A program made the position numbers and the translations under genes. Positions 1-7,307 of a DNA stretch of 64,000 nucleotides are shown in pieces. The DNA comes from Rufibacter sp. XAAS-G3-1. Lineage in GTDB: Bacteria > Bacteroidota > Bacteroidia > Cytophagales > Hymenobacteraceae. The first letter of the stretch is position 1. The number at the start of each line of letters is the position of its first letter. The stretch covers positions 541,318 through 605,317 of the forward strand of contig NZ_JABFAM010000005.1 of NCBI RefSeq assembly GCF_013623775.1, in the 5' to 3' direction. The notes beneath the pieces were generated by a model, which was not told the DNA's origin, searched no databases, and saw only the letters and a program-made list of their open reading frames with translations.

Positions 1-1
1 G

Positions 2-193
2 CCTTTACAGGATAGGATGGACAAAGCCAGGTTGCAGGAAGACGATATCCTGGAAGCTGCCCGAAAAACGCAGGGCCTGGAAAACATGGATCAGATCAAG
101 TATGCCGTGCTGGAAAAAGACGGCTCCATCAGTATCATCCCTTTCCACCTGAATGAAAACGGGATCAAACCAGATATCATCAAAGAACCTTAG
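2..193 (+). CDS. DUF421 (YetF-like) membrane protein, C-terminal end, truncated by window edge
   Basis: Only the last 63 residues are in the window; the reading frame is open from base 2 to the TAG at 191-193. The segment has the alternating charged and hydrophobic pattern of the cytosolic C-terminal domain of DUF421/YetF proteins: an RLQEDDIL stretch, then [17 protein letters not shown] and a short tail. In this family an N-terminal membrane part of about three helices precedes this domain; its function is poorly known, with sporulation and membrane-stress links in Bacillus. The family call rests on the [14 protein letters not shown] pattern and is fairly safe; the rest of the gene cannot be assessed. 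Confidence 0.72.
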   Translation, partial: PLQDRMDKARLQEDDILEAARKTQGLENMDQIKYAVLEKDGSISIIPFHLNENGIKPDIIKEP

Positions 194-615
194 GGGAATT
201 TGCCGGAGGGGGGAAATCCCTGATCTCGGCATTTGCCATTGTTGGTGAGAACACCACCAATCAAACATCCGTGGTAACCCTCTATGCGGTAAGAAAGAAG
301 TTTTCCCCGGCGCCAGGTTACTTTAAACCTGTGAGGTATTGGAGACCACACCGGTGTTCGCGTTTAGTTCCTATTTTCTGCAAAACAGCCTCAAAACGCG
401 TCCGCAAAACGCCCCTCTCCGCGGGAGAGGGACTGGGGGCGAGGTCTCTCACTCCTGCGTAACGGCGGTCATAAAAGTAATAAACCGGCGGCAGGAAAGA
501 TTGGGGTTTTGTGCAAGTGCAGAGCCGCAGTTCCCATTAACTGTGAGGCAATCTGTTCCGTTATGAGTAAAGTTGATTCCTGGTAGGGCCTTCTGTCTGA
601 CTATAGAACGGGTGA
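194..615. other. Spacer with degenerate palindromes
   Basis: No credible gene. It holds an AAACCTGTGAGGT half-site near 323-336, a degenerate copy of the GTTTT...AAAAC element near 366-400, and the short palindrome CCCTCTCCGCGGGAGAGGG near 413-431. The short open frames here are low-complexity and overlap on both strands. Confidence 0.6.
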
Positions 616-618
616 GTG

Positions 619-924
619 ATGAGCATCGGATTTCTAGTACATATGCTTCTGCACGTGGTGGTTCCTGTGGCAACGGCCTGGCTGTTCTTCCGGCCCAAAT
701 TCAGGCAGGCCACCTGGTACCTATTGGCCGGAATACTGATAGACGTAGACCATCTTCTGGTGAGGCCCATTCTTGACCCTAACCGGTGCAGTGTAGGGTT
801 CCATTTGCTACATCAATACTGGTTGGTGCCGGTGTACGTGCTACTGGCCCTCCTTCCTAAGACCCGCTTGATTGGGATAGGGCTTGTGCTCCATATCATC
901 TTAGACTGGATAGATTGTCACTGA
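619..924 (+). CDS. Small integral membrane protein, DUF6122-like
   Basis: This gene encodes 101 residues that are almost entirely membrane-embedded. Four hydrophobic segments can be seen at roughly 3-24, 31-48, 65-80 and 83-98. Histidines and acidic residues sit inside or at the edge of these helices (LLHVVVP, ILIDVDHLL, LHIILDWIDCH), which matches the small DUF6122-type Bacteroidota proteins. The conserved IDxDH near residue 41 could bind a metal, but no activity is known to me. A GTG at 616 lies directly before the ATG at 619; I chose the ATG. It stands alone: the gene before it ends at 193 and tRNA-Asn after it is on the other strand. Confidence 0.62.
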   Translation: MSIGFLVHMLLHVVVPVATAWLFFRPKFRQATWYLLAGILIDVDHLLVRPILDPNRCSVGFHLLHQYWLVPVYVLLALLPKTRLIGIGLVLHIILDWIDCH

Positions 925-1051
925 GGAAAAGCAAGGGCAGGAGAAAGGGGAGTAGGTACTAGTTTATAGGGTATGGCAGTTGTGCACAATCCATTCTGGT
1001 GTAGATTCTTTATGGGTTTTTGACCTGATTTCTGGAAAACGGCTGCAAAAC

Positions 1052-1093
1052 AAAAAAGCCACTCACAAGTTTTACCTTGTAAGTGGCTTTTTT
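1052..1093. terminator. Rho-independent terminator, probably bidirectional
   Basis: An inverted repeat, AAAAAAGCCACT...ACAAG with CTTGT...AGTGGCTTTTTT, flanked by A and T runs. It lies just downstream of the minus-strand tRNA-Asn, where it can end the tRNA transcript. Confidence 0.75.
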
Positions 1094-1098
1094 AAAAG

Positions 1099-1172
1099 CT
1101 CCCCCTCTTGGGCTCGAACCAAGGACCCCATGATTAACAGTCATGTGCTCTAACCGACTGAGCTAAGGAGGA
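1099..1172 (-). tRNA. tRNA-Asn (anticodon GTT)
   Basis: The reverse strand folds into a full cloverleaf of 74 nt. The acceptor stem is TCCTCCT with AGGGGGA (one G-U pair), followed by discriminator G. The D-arm reads AGCTCAGTCGGTTAGAGC, the anticodon arm ATGACTGTTAATCAT with GTT in the loop, and the T-arm contains GGTTCGAGCC. The CCA tail is not encoded. A terminator hairpin follows at 1052-1093. Confidence 0.95.
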
Positions 1173-1303
1173 GTTTATCACTCTCTGGCCGTGTGACCTT
1201 GAATGATGATGCAAAAGTAGGGCCTACCGTGATAACGCGCAAGTATTGTACTAGAAAAATTTTATGTTTTTGATAAGTCTCTGAAAATGAAACCGGAAGT
1301 TTT

Positions 1304-1343
1304 CTGTTTCAGGGCTGTTTTCTGAAAAGCAGCCCAGAAACAG
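1304..1343. repeat. Core palindrome copy (GTTTC...GGGCTGTTTTC type)
   Basis: A 40-bp inverted repeat, CTGTTTCAGGGCTG...CAGCCCAGAAACAG, of the family found throughout the window's spacers. It lies 34 bp past the stop codon of pheS, where it could act as that gene's terminator or as an mRNA 3' end stabiliser. Confidence 0.75.
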
Positions 1344-1376
1344 GATAAGCGTTTCTGTACGGGCGCATGCAAAGTC

Positions 1377-2402
1377 TTAAATAGCCTCAAACTGACGCAG
1401 GAAACGGGCATCGTTCTCGGTGAAGAGGCGCAGGTCTTTGATCTGGTACTTGAGCATGGTAATGCGTTCAATGCCCATCCCGAAGGCGAACCCAGAGAAC
1501 TCCTTAGAGTCAATGCCGCAGTTTTCCAGTACCTGCGGGTCTACCATGCCGCTGCCGCCAATCTCTACCCAACCGCTTTGCTTGCAGATGTTGCAGCCCT
1601 GGCCTTTGCAGATGAGGCAAGTGATGTCAATCTCGGCGCTGGGCTCGGTGAACGGGAAAAACGACGGGCGGAACCGAATCTGGGTGTCTGGGCCGAACAA
1701 TTCCTGCACGAAGTAATACAGCGTGTCTTTCAGGTCTTTGAAACTCACGGCCCGGTCTACAAACAAGCCTTCTACCTGGTGGAACACGCAGTGCGCCCTT
1801 GCCGAAATAGCCTCGTTTCGGAAGACGCGGCCCGGGGATAAGGTACGGATGGGCGGTTTCTGGTGCTCCATCACGCGCACCTGCACGCTACTGGTGTGGG
1901 TGCGCAGCAGCATGTCGGGGTTTTTGCTCAGGAAGAAGGTGTCCTGCATGTCGCGGGCGGGGTGGTTCTCAGGGAAGTTCAGCGCCGAGAAGTTGTGCCA
2001 GTCGTCCTCCATCTCGGGCCCTTCCGATACGTTGAACCCGATGCGCTCAAAGATGCGGATGATCTGCTCGCGCACCCGGGACAGCGGATGACGGGTGCCC
2101 AAGGCGTTAGGAACCGGCGGCAAGGTGAAATCCAGGCCAGACAAGGCATCAGGCGTGGCGTTTTGCTCCAGGGCCTCCTGAAGGGTGTCCATTTTCTGCT
2201 GGGCCAGTTGCTTGAGCTGGTTCAGTTCCTGGCCTACCTGTTTGCGCTGCTCGGGGGCAACGGTTTTCATCTCGTCAAACAGGGCGGCAATCTGGCCTTT
2301 GCGGCTCACATAGGTGTTCCGGAAGGCTTCCAGTTGCTCTTTGTTCTCTATAGCATAGGCTTCAACCTCTTGGGTCAGCCGTTTTATGTTCTCCAATAGC
2401 AT
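1377..2402 (-). CDS. pheS: Phenylalanine--tRNA ligase alpha subunit
   Basis: A class II aminoacyl-tRNA synthetase subunit that, with PheT, attaches phenylalanine to tRNA-Phe in the cytoplasm. The product has 341 residues, the normal length. A coiled-coil N-terminal arm (about 1-90) binds tRNA. The catalytic core holds motif 1 near LGTRHPLSRV, motif 2 in FRNEAISARAHCVFHQVEG, and motif 3 in SGFAFGMGIERITMLKY. A Cys cluster (CLICKGQGCNIC) near residue 265 is a common zinc-like insertion in bacterial PheS. The start is supported by a TATCTTTG promoter box only 4 bp upstream, so the transcript may have little or no leader. pheT is not adjacent, as is usual in this phylum. Confidence 0.96.
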   Translation of the reverse strand: MLLENIKRLTQEVEAYAIENKEQLEAFRNTYVSRKGQIAALFDEMKTVAPEQRKQVGQELNQLKQLAQQKMDTLQEALEQNATPDALSGLDFTLPPVPNALGTRHPLSRVREQIIRIFERIGFNVSEGPEMEDDWHNFSALNFPENHPARDMQDTFFLSKNPDMLLRTHTSSVQVRVMEHQKPPIRTLSPGRVFRNEAISARAHCVFHQVEGLFVDRAVSFKDLKDTLYYFVQELFGPDTQIRFRPSFFPFTEPSAEIDITCLICKGQGCNICKQSGWVEIGGSGMVDPQVLENCGIDSKEFSGFAFGMGIERITMLKYQIKDLRLFTENDARFLRQFEAI

Positions 2403-2406
2403 AGCG

Positions 2407-2414
2407 CAAAGATA
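2407..2414 (-). promoter_or_regulatory. Bacteroidota -7 promoter box for pheS
   Basis: The reverse strand reads TATCTTTG followed by CGCT and the ATG of pheS, matching the phylum consensus TAnnTTTG. With transcription starting a few bases after the box, the mRNA would begin at or next to the ATG. Confidence 0.6.
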
Positions 2415-2502
2415 AAGAAGTAATGGTGATTGCGTACCGTTTTATCTTGAAGTCCTTCGGCAAACGCTTTTCCCTAAATGAATGCTTAAAAGAACCAGCA
2501 GT

Positions 2503-2652
2503 GGTTTTACGCTTGTTTTCAAAAAATCAGCGGTAAAATGATTTTTTGAACCTGCTTACGCTCATTTTCAAAAGGAAGAGCGGTAGGTAAACAGAATCAA
2601 GTCCGTAGATCGCCTTTTTAAGCCTCTTTTTCTCAAACCAGCGGCAAAACAG
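2503..2652. repeat. Three tandem degenerate core-palindrome copies
   Basis: Three successive decayed copies of the GTTTT...AAAAC element can be read: near 2503-2539 (TTTTACGCTTGTTTTC then AAATCAGCGGTAAAAT), 2551-2588 (CTTACGCTCATTTTC then AAGAGCGGTAG) and 2611-2652 (TTTTTAAGCCTCTTTTTC then ACCAGCGGCAAAAC). The rest of the spacer from 2403 to 2900 shows no gene. Confidence 0.5.
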
Positions 2653-2921
2653 AAACTGCTTCCGGATACCGCCCATCCTGAACCTGCTCAGGAAAGACTT
2701 GGCAGGGCCCTCTCGCCCTTGCTGCGTGTGCTCACCAGTAAGCAAGCGGGACGTTCTTCCTGTGGTTGGCTTGCTGGGGAACCAACAAGGGCGGCTGTTT
2801 CAACATTCTCCTGCTTTGCTAAGCAAGCTTCCTGCTTTTCCTCACTTTTCAACTCCCTGAAAAACTTTCTGAATTTATTTTTTCAGACGTAGGGGTAGTG
2901 CCTGGTTTCCCTGTCTCTAAG

Positions 2922-3353
2922 ATGGACGCGTCCATCGTGATGACCGGGAGCGGGATTGTTACGTGGGCCGAGCTAGTGGTGAAGAACGGGATTTTACTGG
3001 TTGGATTCACAGCTGGATGGATGGAAGGAATGGAAAGAGGCCCCTGTGAGACCAGGTGTGCTGACCGCCACTGCTACCGTTTCGGGGTTGATTCCTCTGG
3101 CCATTCGCTTGAAGGTCAAGTCTTGTCCTCCTGGCAAAGCTCAATCCGTGCCGCTTCCTGGGCGGCTAGGACGTGACTTTCTGGGGGGTTGGCTTGAACC
3201 AGCATTTTGGGGTTGACCTTCGCTATGTTCCTTACCCTGTTGGAAATGCCTGTGATGTGCCCGGTTGAGGAGGAAATCAAGAATTGGGTACCGCCCAAAC
3301 GCCGCAGGCAAGAGGTGTCTGGTAGGCTGATTTGTTTGAAAAAGGACGTTTAA
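2922..3353 (+). pseudogene. Decayed C-terminal part of an RND efflux permease
   Basis: Three fragments in two reading frames together match the C-terminal membrane part of AcrB/MexB-type RND permeases. The first (to about 3044) contains ELVVKNGILLVGFT and MEGMERG, like the VVKNGILLVEFT helix of the family. The second (3048-3124, shifted frame) reads VRPGVLTATATVSGLIPLAI, which mirrors the family's RPVLLTATATVLGLIPLAIG. The third (3210-3353) begins GLTFAMFLTLLEMPVM, the last transmembrane helix. Frameshifts and missing pieces separate them, and the other 900 or so residues are absent. This is a relic of a drug or metal exporter, not an active gene. The remains stop directly before the next gene. 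Confidence 0.75.
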
Positions 3354-3364
3354 ATTTTACCTAT

Positions 3365-3622
3365 ATGATTACTGCACATACCCCATCCGTTACCCGGCAA
3401 GTCGTTAGAATTATTAGTAAGGCCAAGGAGATAAAGCCGTCACGTCTCCGGGTTTCTGCAGACCTAAGCAAAGAGTTTGGATTTGACACCGTTGATGTGG
3501 TAGACATTATTCTGGAACTGGAAAAGAACTTCAAGATTGTGATTCCAGATGAGGTGCCCCTGAATACCGTGGGTGATTTCGTGGATTACGTGTCTACCCA
3601 CACCATGCGTCAGGCATCCTAA
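3365..3622 (+). CDS. Acyl carrier protein-like, phosphopantetheine Ser replaced by Thr
   Basis: This 85-residue acidic protein has the acyl carrier protein fold pattern. The segment FGFDTVDVVDIILELEKNFKI aligns with the LGADSLDTVELVMALEEEF region of E. coli AcpP, followed by IPDEVPLNTVGDFVDYV. At the position of the universal DSL motif it reads DTV: codon ACC (Thr) replaces the Ser that carries 4'-phosphopantetheine. If the sequence is right, standard AcpS/Sfp modification should fail, and the protein may act without a prosthetic group or be a decayed paralogue. I chose the ATG at 3365; the frame is open further upstream but overlaps the efflux relic. It is monocistronic. Confidence 0.82.
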   Translation: MITAHTPSVTRQVVRIISKAKEIKPSRLRVSADLSKEFGFDTVDVVDIILELEKNFKIVIPDEVPLNTVGDFVDYVSTHTMRQAS

Positions 3623-3698
3623 CGGTTTTAAGGTTATTGCTCATTTTTACCTTAGAAAGGCAGCAGGGTTTTCCTTCTGCCCTTCTTTTGTGGGGGGA

Positions 3699-3803
3699 TG
3701 CTGTGCGTAGAGTTAGCGCCAGCACTCTACGCACCAAAGGACAGCCAATCTCCTGATTGGCGAAACGGGTAAGCTGATTACTTCCTACTCCCAGACTCAA
3801 GAC
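3699..3803 (+). repeat. Dispersed double-hairpin repeat, copy 1
   Basis: About 105 bp closely matching 53071-53179. It contains two hairpins: GTGCGTAGAG...CTCTACGCAC at 3703-3733 and GCCAATCTCCTGATTGGC at 3744-3761. It continues into CGAAACGGGTAAGCTGATTA and a run of CTCAAGACTCAGAACT words. It lies between two convergent genes. Confidence 0.75.
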
Positions 3804-3821
3804 TCAGAACTCAAGACTCCC

Positions 3822-4574
3822 CTAAAACCCCTGCAACCGGTATGCCTTCATTTGTTTGTCCAGACCCCGGGCGTCTCCGCTTATTTTGTCTAAAAGAGCC
3901 CAGAAACGCGGGCCGTGGTTCTTCTCTACGGTGTGGGCGAGTTCATGCAGGATCACGTAGTCGCAGAGATGCTCTGGGAGGCGCATGAGGTGGAGGTTCA
4001 GGTTGATGTTGTTGGTGTGGGAGCAGCTGCCCCAGCGGGTTTTGGCATTCTTGATGGTGACTTGCTGATAAGAGAACCCGAACTGCTGGGCGAAATGCGC
4101 TACCCGTTGGGGTAAATAGCGTTTGGCCTCCAGCCGAAGGGTGTACTCCACGGCGTTTTTGATGTAGTCCTGTATGTCTGGGTGTTCCCAGGTGACCTGC
4201 TCGGGGTACCACACGTACAGCACGCCGTCTTTGATGCAGCTTTTGCAGTGCGGTAAAGGGTGGGGAAGCAGCAGCAATTGATGAAAGCGCGTCCTGAACT
4301 CAACCTCTGGGGAAAACAGCGTTTTATAGTGTTGCTCCTGCTGCTGGGAGGCTAAGTGTTTCCTAATCCAAGGGGCTTTCTCCTGCACAAAGGCCTCGGC
4401 CTGGGCCAGCGTGGCGCGTTTGGGTAGGGTCACGCGAACGCCTTTGCCGGGTTTAATGCTGATTCTAACGTATTTGGCCGTGGCGCTGGGCACAAACTGC
4501 ACTAGCCCAATGGTCTCTATCTCCTTCTCCAGAATCCCCGTGGTAAGGGTGGGGCTGCTTTTCTTCCTGTCCAT
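3822..4574 (-). CDS. YgjP/SprT-like zinc metallohydrolase (DUF45, M48-like)
   Basis: The product has 250 residues. The C-terminal half carries the DUF45 signature: TRWGSCSHTNNINLN near 179-193, then the zinc site HELAHTVEKNH at 210-220, where His210, Glu211 and His214 form the HExxH motif and His220 is the likely third ligand. The family is annotated as metal-dependent hydrolases or UTP pyrophosphatase YgjP; the true substrate is uncertain. The N-terminal half holds the PxxATLAQAEAFVQEKAPWIRKHL helix typical of the family. No signal peptide, so it is cytoplasmic. A TATCTTTG box lies 8 bp upstream of the ATG, which fixes the start. Confidence 0.88.
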   Translation of the reverse strand: MDRKKSSPTLTTGILEKEIETIGLVQFVPSATAKYVRISIKPGKGVRVTLPKRATLAQAEAFVQEKAPWIRKHLASQQQEQHYKTLFSPEVEFRTRFHQLLLLPHPLPHCKSCIKDGVLYVWYPEQVTWEHPDIQDYIKNAVEYTLRLEAKRYLPQRVAHFAQQFGFSYQQVTIKNAKTRWGSCSHTNNINLNLHLMRLPEHLCDYVILHELAHTVEKNHGPRFWALLDKISGDARGLDKQMKAYRLQGF

Positions 4575-4582
4575 ATCTAAAA

Positions 4583-4590
4583 CAAAGATA
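4583..4590 (-). promoter_or_regulatory. Bacteroidota -7 promoter box for the YgjP-like gene
   Basis: The reverse strand reads TATCTTTG, followed by a leader of about ten bases to the ATG at 4572-4574. Confidence 0.55.
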
Positions 4591-4752
4591 CAGCCCCCAA
4601 CGCGATTTTCCCTTATGCAGAAGACGGGCTTTCATCGGCTAAAAACAAAAAAGACGCCCCACAAGAGACGCCTTTTTTGTTAGGGAAAGCTATAGAGCGT
4701 ATGAAGGAAGATACTCCCACATTCACTCATTCAATCAATCACTCACTCAACC

Positions 4753-5628
4753 CTAGCGCACGTTCCCGCCGTGGTCGGTGTCATAGCTGTTGCTGCTGGG
4801 TACGCGGGAGCTGTCTGTGGTAGAGGCGCGTACTTCGGGTTCGCCGTAGCCAGAAGGAACGCCGTGGTCGGTGGGGGCGGCATCGGCGGTAGCCGTGGGG
4901 TCTATTTCCTGAATGGGGGTACCTTCCACGCTGTTGTAGCTGGTGATGGGAATGTCGTTCTGGGTGGGGATTATACCACCGGTAGAGCCTTGCGACCCAG
5001 ACGAGTTATTCCCCATCTGCATGTTGCCTTCTCCATAGGTTGGGTTCTGTTGCGCTGCCGAGGAGCCTATGCCACCGGTAACGGGGGCGGTAGTGCCGCT
5101 GCCGGCGCTGTACTGGCCGGCAGCTTCATTCTCGTATTTTGGCGTATGGGCCGAGGTGTCTATGCTCAAAGCTCCGGCTACCTGGGTGCTTGGTTCAGTT
5201 GCGGCGGCAGGTTGGGCCGACTCCCAGGCGTGGAATTTATCCATCTCGGTTTTGATGCTGGTCATAAACCAGGCCAGCAGGGTGGCGTCGTCCAAGAGGC
5301 CAATCACCGGAATCCAGTCTGGTATCACGTCAATGGGCGACAGGAAGTAGATGAGTACGGCCACCGCCATGACCACCGTGTTTTTGGGAATGCCGTGGTA
5401 CTCGCCGGAAACCGACGCTTTGATGAGGCGCGTTAACGTAGCCAGGCTCTCCATGACCTCGGCGGCAATGGTGCCGAAGTCCTTTCGCTCGCTTGCTTTC
5501 TGGTAGGCATCGTTCAGCAGGGTCTTGATGCGCAACGGCTGTTTCAGGTAGTCTTCGGCTTTCTGCAAAAAGCGCTTGAAAAACGAAGATTCGTGTATGT
5601 TCTTGGTATTGCCTGTTTGATTTTCCAT
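4753..5628 (-). CDS. YkvA/DUF1232 family protein with disordered tail
   Basis: The product has 291 residues. Residues 80-132 hold the DUF1232 core: a hydrophobic helix (VVMAVAVLIYFLSPIDVIPDW) and the signature PIDxIPDWIPVIGLLDDATLL. This domain occurs in small membrane-associated proteins of unknown function. The N-terminal 70 residues are a charged helical region. The C-terminal 150 residues are low-complexity (Gly, Ser, Thr, Asn, Gln) with no visible fold, which is unusually long for the family. It is single-gene; two hairpins at 5808-5901 separate it from the upstream NlpC gene on the same strand. Function unknown. Confidence 0.82.
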   Translation of the reverse strand: MENQTGNTKNIHESSFFKRFLQKAEDYLKQPLRIKTLLNDAYQKASERKDFGTIAAEVMESLATLTRLIKASVSGEYHGIPKNTVVMAVAVLIYFLSPIDVIPDWIPVIGLLDDATLLAWFMTSIKTEMDKFHAWESAQPAAATEPSTQVAGALSIDTSAHTPKYENEAAGQYSAGSGTTAPVTGGIGSSAAQQNPTYGEGNMQMGNNSSGSQGSTGGIIPTQNDIPITSYNSVEGTPIQEIDPTATADAAPTDHGVPSGYGEPEVRASTTDSSRVPSSNSYDTDHGGNVR

Positions 5629-5807
5629 AGGGAACTAGAGTTAACGTTAAGTAGAAGTAAAGGCCAGCGTGCTTGCCGGCGGGCCAAGGCGAAATAACAA
5701 AAAAATAACGGATGTATGACCCGGTCATTTCATTCCCGAACCCCCTAGGATCTGCCCTGCTGGTAACGTCTTGTATACTTGTTTCACTGGAAATAGTTAG
5801 CGGGGAA

Positions 5808-5853
5808 TTTCTGTTTCTGGGCCCCTTTCTGAAAAAGGGCCCAGAAACAGAAA
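5808..5853. repeat. Core palindrome copy with GGGCCC stem
   Basis: A 46-bp inverted repeat: TTTCTGTTTCTGGGCCC, then a CTTTCTGAAAAAG centre, then GGGCCCAGAAACAGAAA. The inner arms differ from the usual GGGCTG/CAGCCC but still pair, which is a compensating change. Confidence 0.8.
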
Positions 5854-5861
5854 ACATAAAA

Positions 5862-5901
5862 AAAAGCGCCTGCTCTGTAAACCAGAGGCAGGCGCTTTTC
5901 T
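5862..5901 (-). terminator. Rho-independent terminator of the NlpC/P60 gene
   Basis: On the reverse strand AAAAGCGCCTGCCTC pairs with GAGCAGGCGCTTTT and is followed by further T residues. It lies 21 bp past the stop of the peptidase gene. Confidence 0.85.
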
Positions 5902-5921
5902 ACTGGGGTAAGCAGCTACGG

Positions 5922-6563
5922 TTAGATAACTCTACCAGCGGCGTAAAAGTGTCTTTTGTAGTAAGGTGACATTAGGGAGTTGATCATGACCCCGCCGTTG
6001 GTGGCCGCATGAATGAATTTGCCGTCTTCCAGGTAAATGCCCACGTGGAAAATGGGTTGGCCGGGGCCGCGGCGGAAGAAAACCAAATCTCCGGTTTCCA
6101 TGGCGCTTTTAGAGACCCTGTTCACTTGGTGGAACATAGAGCGGGAACTATGGGTAAGCGAAATGCCGTACACTTGCTTGTATACTTTGCTGACAAAGCC
6201 AGAGCAGTCGGTGCCGCGTTGCGAGTTTCCGCCGGAGCGGTACGGGGTGCCAATCCAATCAGCCACGGTTTCCAGCAGGGCTTTATCTTCGTCAAAATCA
6301 AGGCGCAGGCCCAAGGACTGGGAGTAGTAGTTGTAGAAGAGGGAGTCTTTGTAGGTGAGGCCCTTTTCGCGGGCTACCTCATTAACGGGGTCAGAAGCAC
6401 CAAAGTTGTTGTGTGCCAGGGCCCATTCCTGAATTTGTTCTGATGGGGTGACCGTGATAGCATCTTCAGAGTAAGTGGAGGCTGAAGAAGGTTGTACTTC
6501 ATAAAAGAAGGACATAAACGCAGAGCCTAAGGCTAGTGCAGACAGAATGTAACTTTTCATCAT
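5922..6563 (-). CDS. NlpC/P60 family cell-wall peptidase (C40)
   Basis: A likely peptidoglycan endopeptidase of 213 residues, similar to MepS/Spr, cutting peptide bridges in the periplasm. A signal peptide spans about 1-28 (hydrophobic 5-20, ending SSAS). The NlpC/P60 domain occupies about 95-213, with the catalytic Cys120 in RGTDCSGFVS, His173 in FHVGIYL and a third polar residue at His185 in FIHAAT. The segment 30-95 is a family-specific spacer. A good promoter about 150 bp upstream (6714-6745) implies a long 5' leader. The adjacent Met codons at 6563 and 6560 are equally possible starts. Confidence 0.9.
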   Translation of the reverse strand: MMKSYILSALALGSAFMSFFYEVQPSSASTYSEDAITVTPSEQIQEWALAHNNFGASDPVNEVAREKGLTYKDSLFYNYYSQSLGLRLDFDEDKALLETVADWIGTPYRSGGNSQRGTDCSGFVSKVYKQVYGISLTHSSRSMFHQVNRVSKSAMETGDLVFFRRGPGQPIFHVGIYLEDGKFIHAATNGGVMINSLMSPYYKRHFYAAGRVI

Positions 6564-6713
6564 CTGTTTTAATGGTGAAACATCGGGTGGTACCGGCTGC
6601 AGCAGAGACCACCTCGCGGCCCTTCCAACTGTCAGCGCCCTGAAGCGCCTAAAAAACAGGAAGAAAGCCCTTTTACAGAGAGTTTATCGATTTTCGACTT
6701 CCCCTCATTATTT

Positions 6714-6745
6714 CAAAGGTAAAAACGAAACCTTTTAAAAACAAA
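6714..6745 (-). promoter_or_regulatory. Promoter with -33 TTTG and -7 TACCTTTG
   Basis: The reverse strand reads TTTG, 20 bases, then TACCTTTG, matching both Bacteroidota promoter boxes with correct spacing. It directs transcription into the NlpC/P60 gene with a leader of about 145 nt. Confidence 0.6.
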
Positions 6746-6853
6746 CTCGTAAAAGCGCACTTTTAGTATTAAAGCAGGAAAAGAAAATTTTAGGAGAGGT
6801 GAAAATGTAGCCTGAGCGACCAGAATGCCGTATAAACTGGCAAAATAAAGAAG

Positions 6854-7207
6854 ATGCAACCGCCAGAAAAAAATCTCAAAATTGTTGAGAATTCACTCTT
6901 TGCCCGTATTGCCCGCTGGAAACTGAAGAGCTCCAACGTAGCCATGGTGCTGGGCAAAACTATTCACTTAAGCGGAGTTTCCAAAGAGAAATTTCTGCGT
7001 GACACGCCTTGGGTAGCCCATGAACTGTGCCATGTGCGTCAGTTTAAGGAACATGGCTACCTTAAATTTCTGTGGCTGTACCTGGTGGAGTCTTTGCACG
7101 TGGGGTATTACAACAACAAATTTGAAGTGGAGGCCCGGATGGCGGGCGTAAAAGAGGAACATCTGGCCAAAAACAAGCTTACAACGCCGCCCCCTACTGC
7201 GGTCTAG
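6854..7207 (+). CDS. DUF4157-like protein with HExxH motif
   Basis: The product has 117 residues. The centre reads DTPWVAHELCHVRQFKEHG, with His56, Glu57 and His60 forming a zinc-metalloprotease-like HELCH motif; a downstream acidic residue (Glu in FEVEARMAG) could be the third ligand, as in the DUF4157 family. An aromatic helix (YLKFLWLYLVESLHVGYYNNKFEVEA) follows. No signal peptide is evident. The function is unknown; members are small putative peptidases. It is monocistronic, and the perfect 26-bp stem hairpin at 7232 separates it from the convergent thioredoxin operon. Confidence 0.78.
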   Translation: MQPPEKNLKIVENSLFARIARWKLKSSNVAMVLGKTIHLSGVSKEKFLRDTPWVAHELCHVRQFKEHGYLKFLWLYLVESLHVGYYNNKFEVEARMAGVKEEHLAKNKLTTPPPTAV

Positions 7208-7231
7208 CAACTGAGTAGGACTTTTTAAAAG

Positions 7232-7289
7232 CCACAGAGGCCGTTTACAGGCTGTTTTCTTGGAAACAGCCTGTAAACGGCCTCTGTGG
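7232..7289. terminator. Perfect 26-bp stem hairpin with core palindrome at its top
   Basis: Left arm 7232-7257, loop of six bases, right arm 7264-7289; the arms are exact complements (CCACAGAGGCCG...TGTTT with AAACA...CGGCCTCTGTGG). The inner part is a variant of the window-wide core palindrome with TTTACAGGCTG in place of TTTTAGGGCTG. It sits between convergent genes and is a likely bidirectional terminator. Confidence 0.85.
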
Positions 7290-7307
7290 TATAGGTAATC
7301 TTATAGA

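Noticed and set aside
2527..2745. Open frame of 72 codons on the minus strand upstream of pheS
   Set aside because: It consists largely of translated decayed core palindromes (KKRLKK, RFKKSF) and has no gene-like feature.
4640..4682. Terminator of the DUF1232 gene
   Set aside because: AAAAAAGACGCC and GACGCCTTTTTT look like a hairpin, but the GACGCC parts are direct repeats, so the stem is weak.
4771..5436. Open frame of 221 codons on the plus strand
   Set aside because: It is antisense to the DUF1232 gene and shows only low-complexity Gly/Val/Arg sequence.
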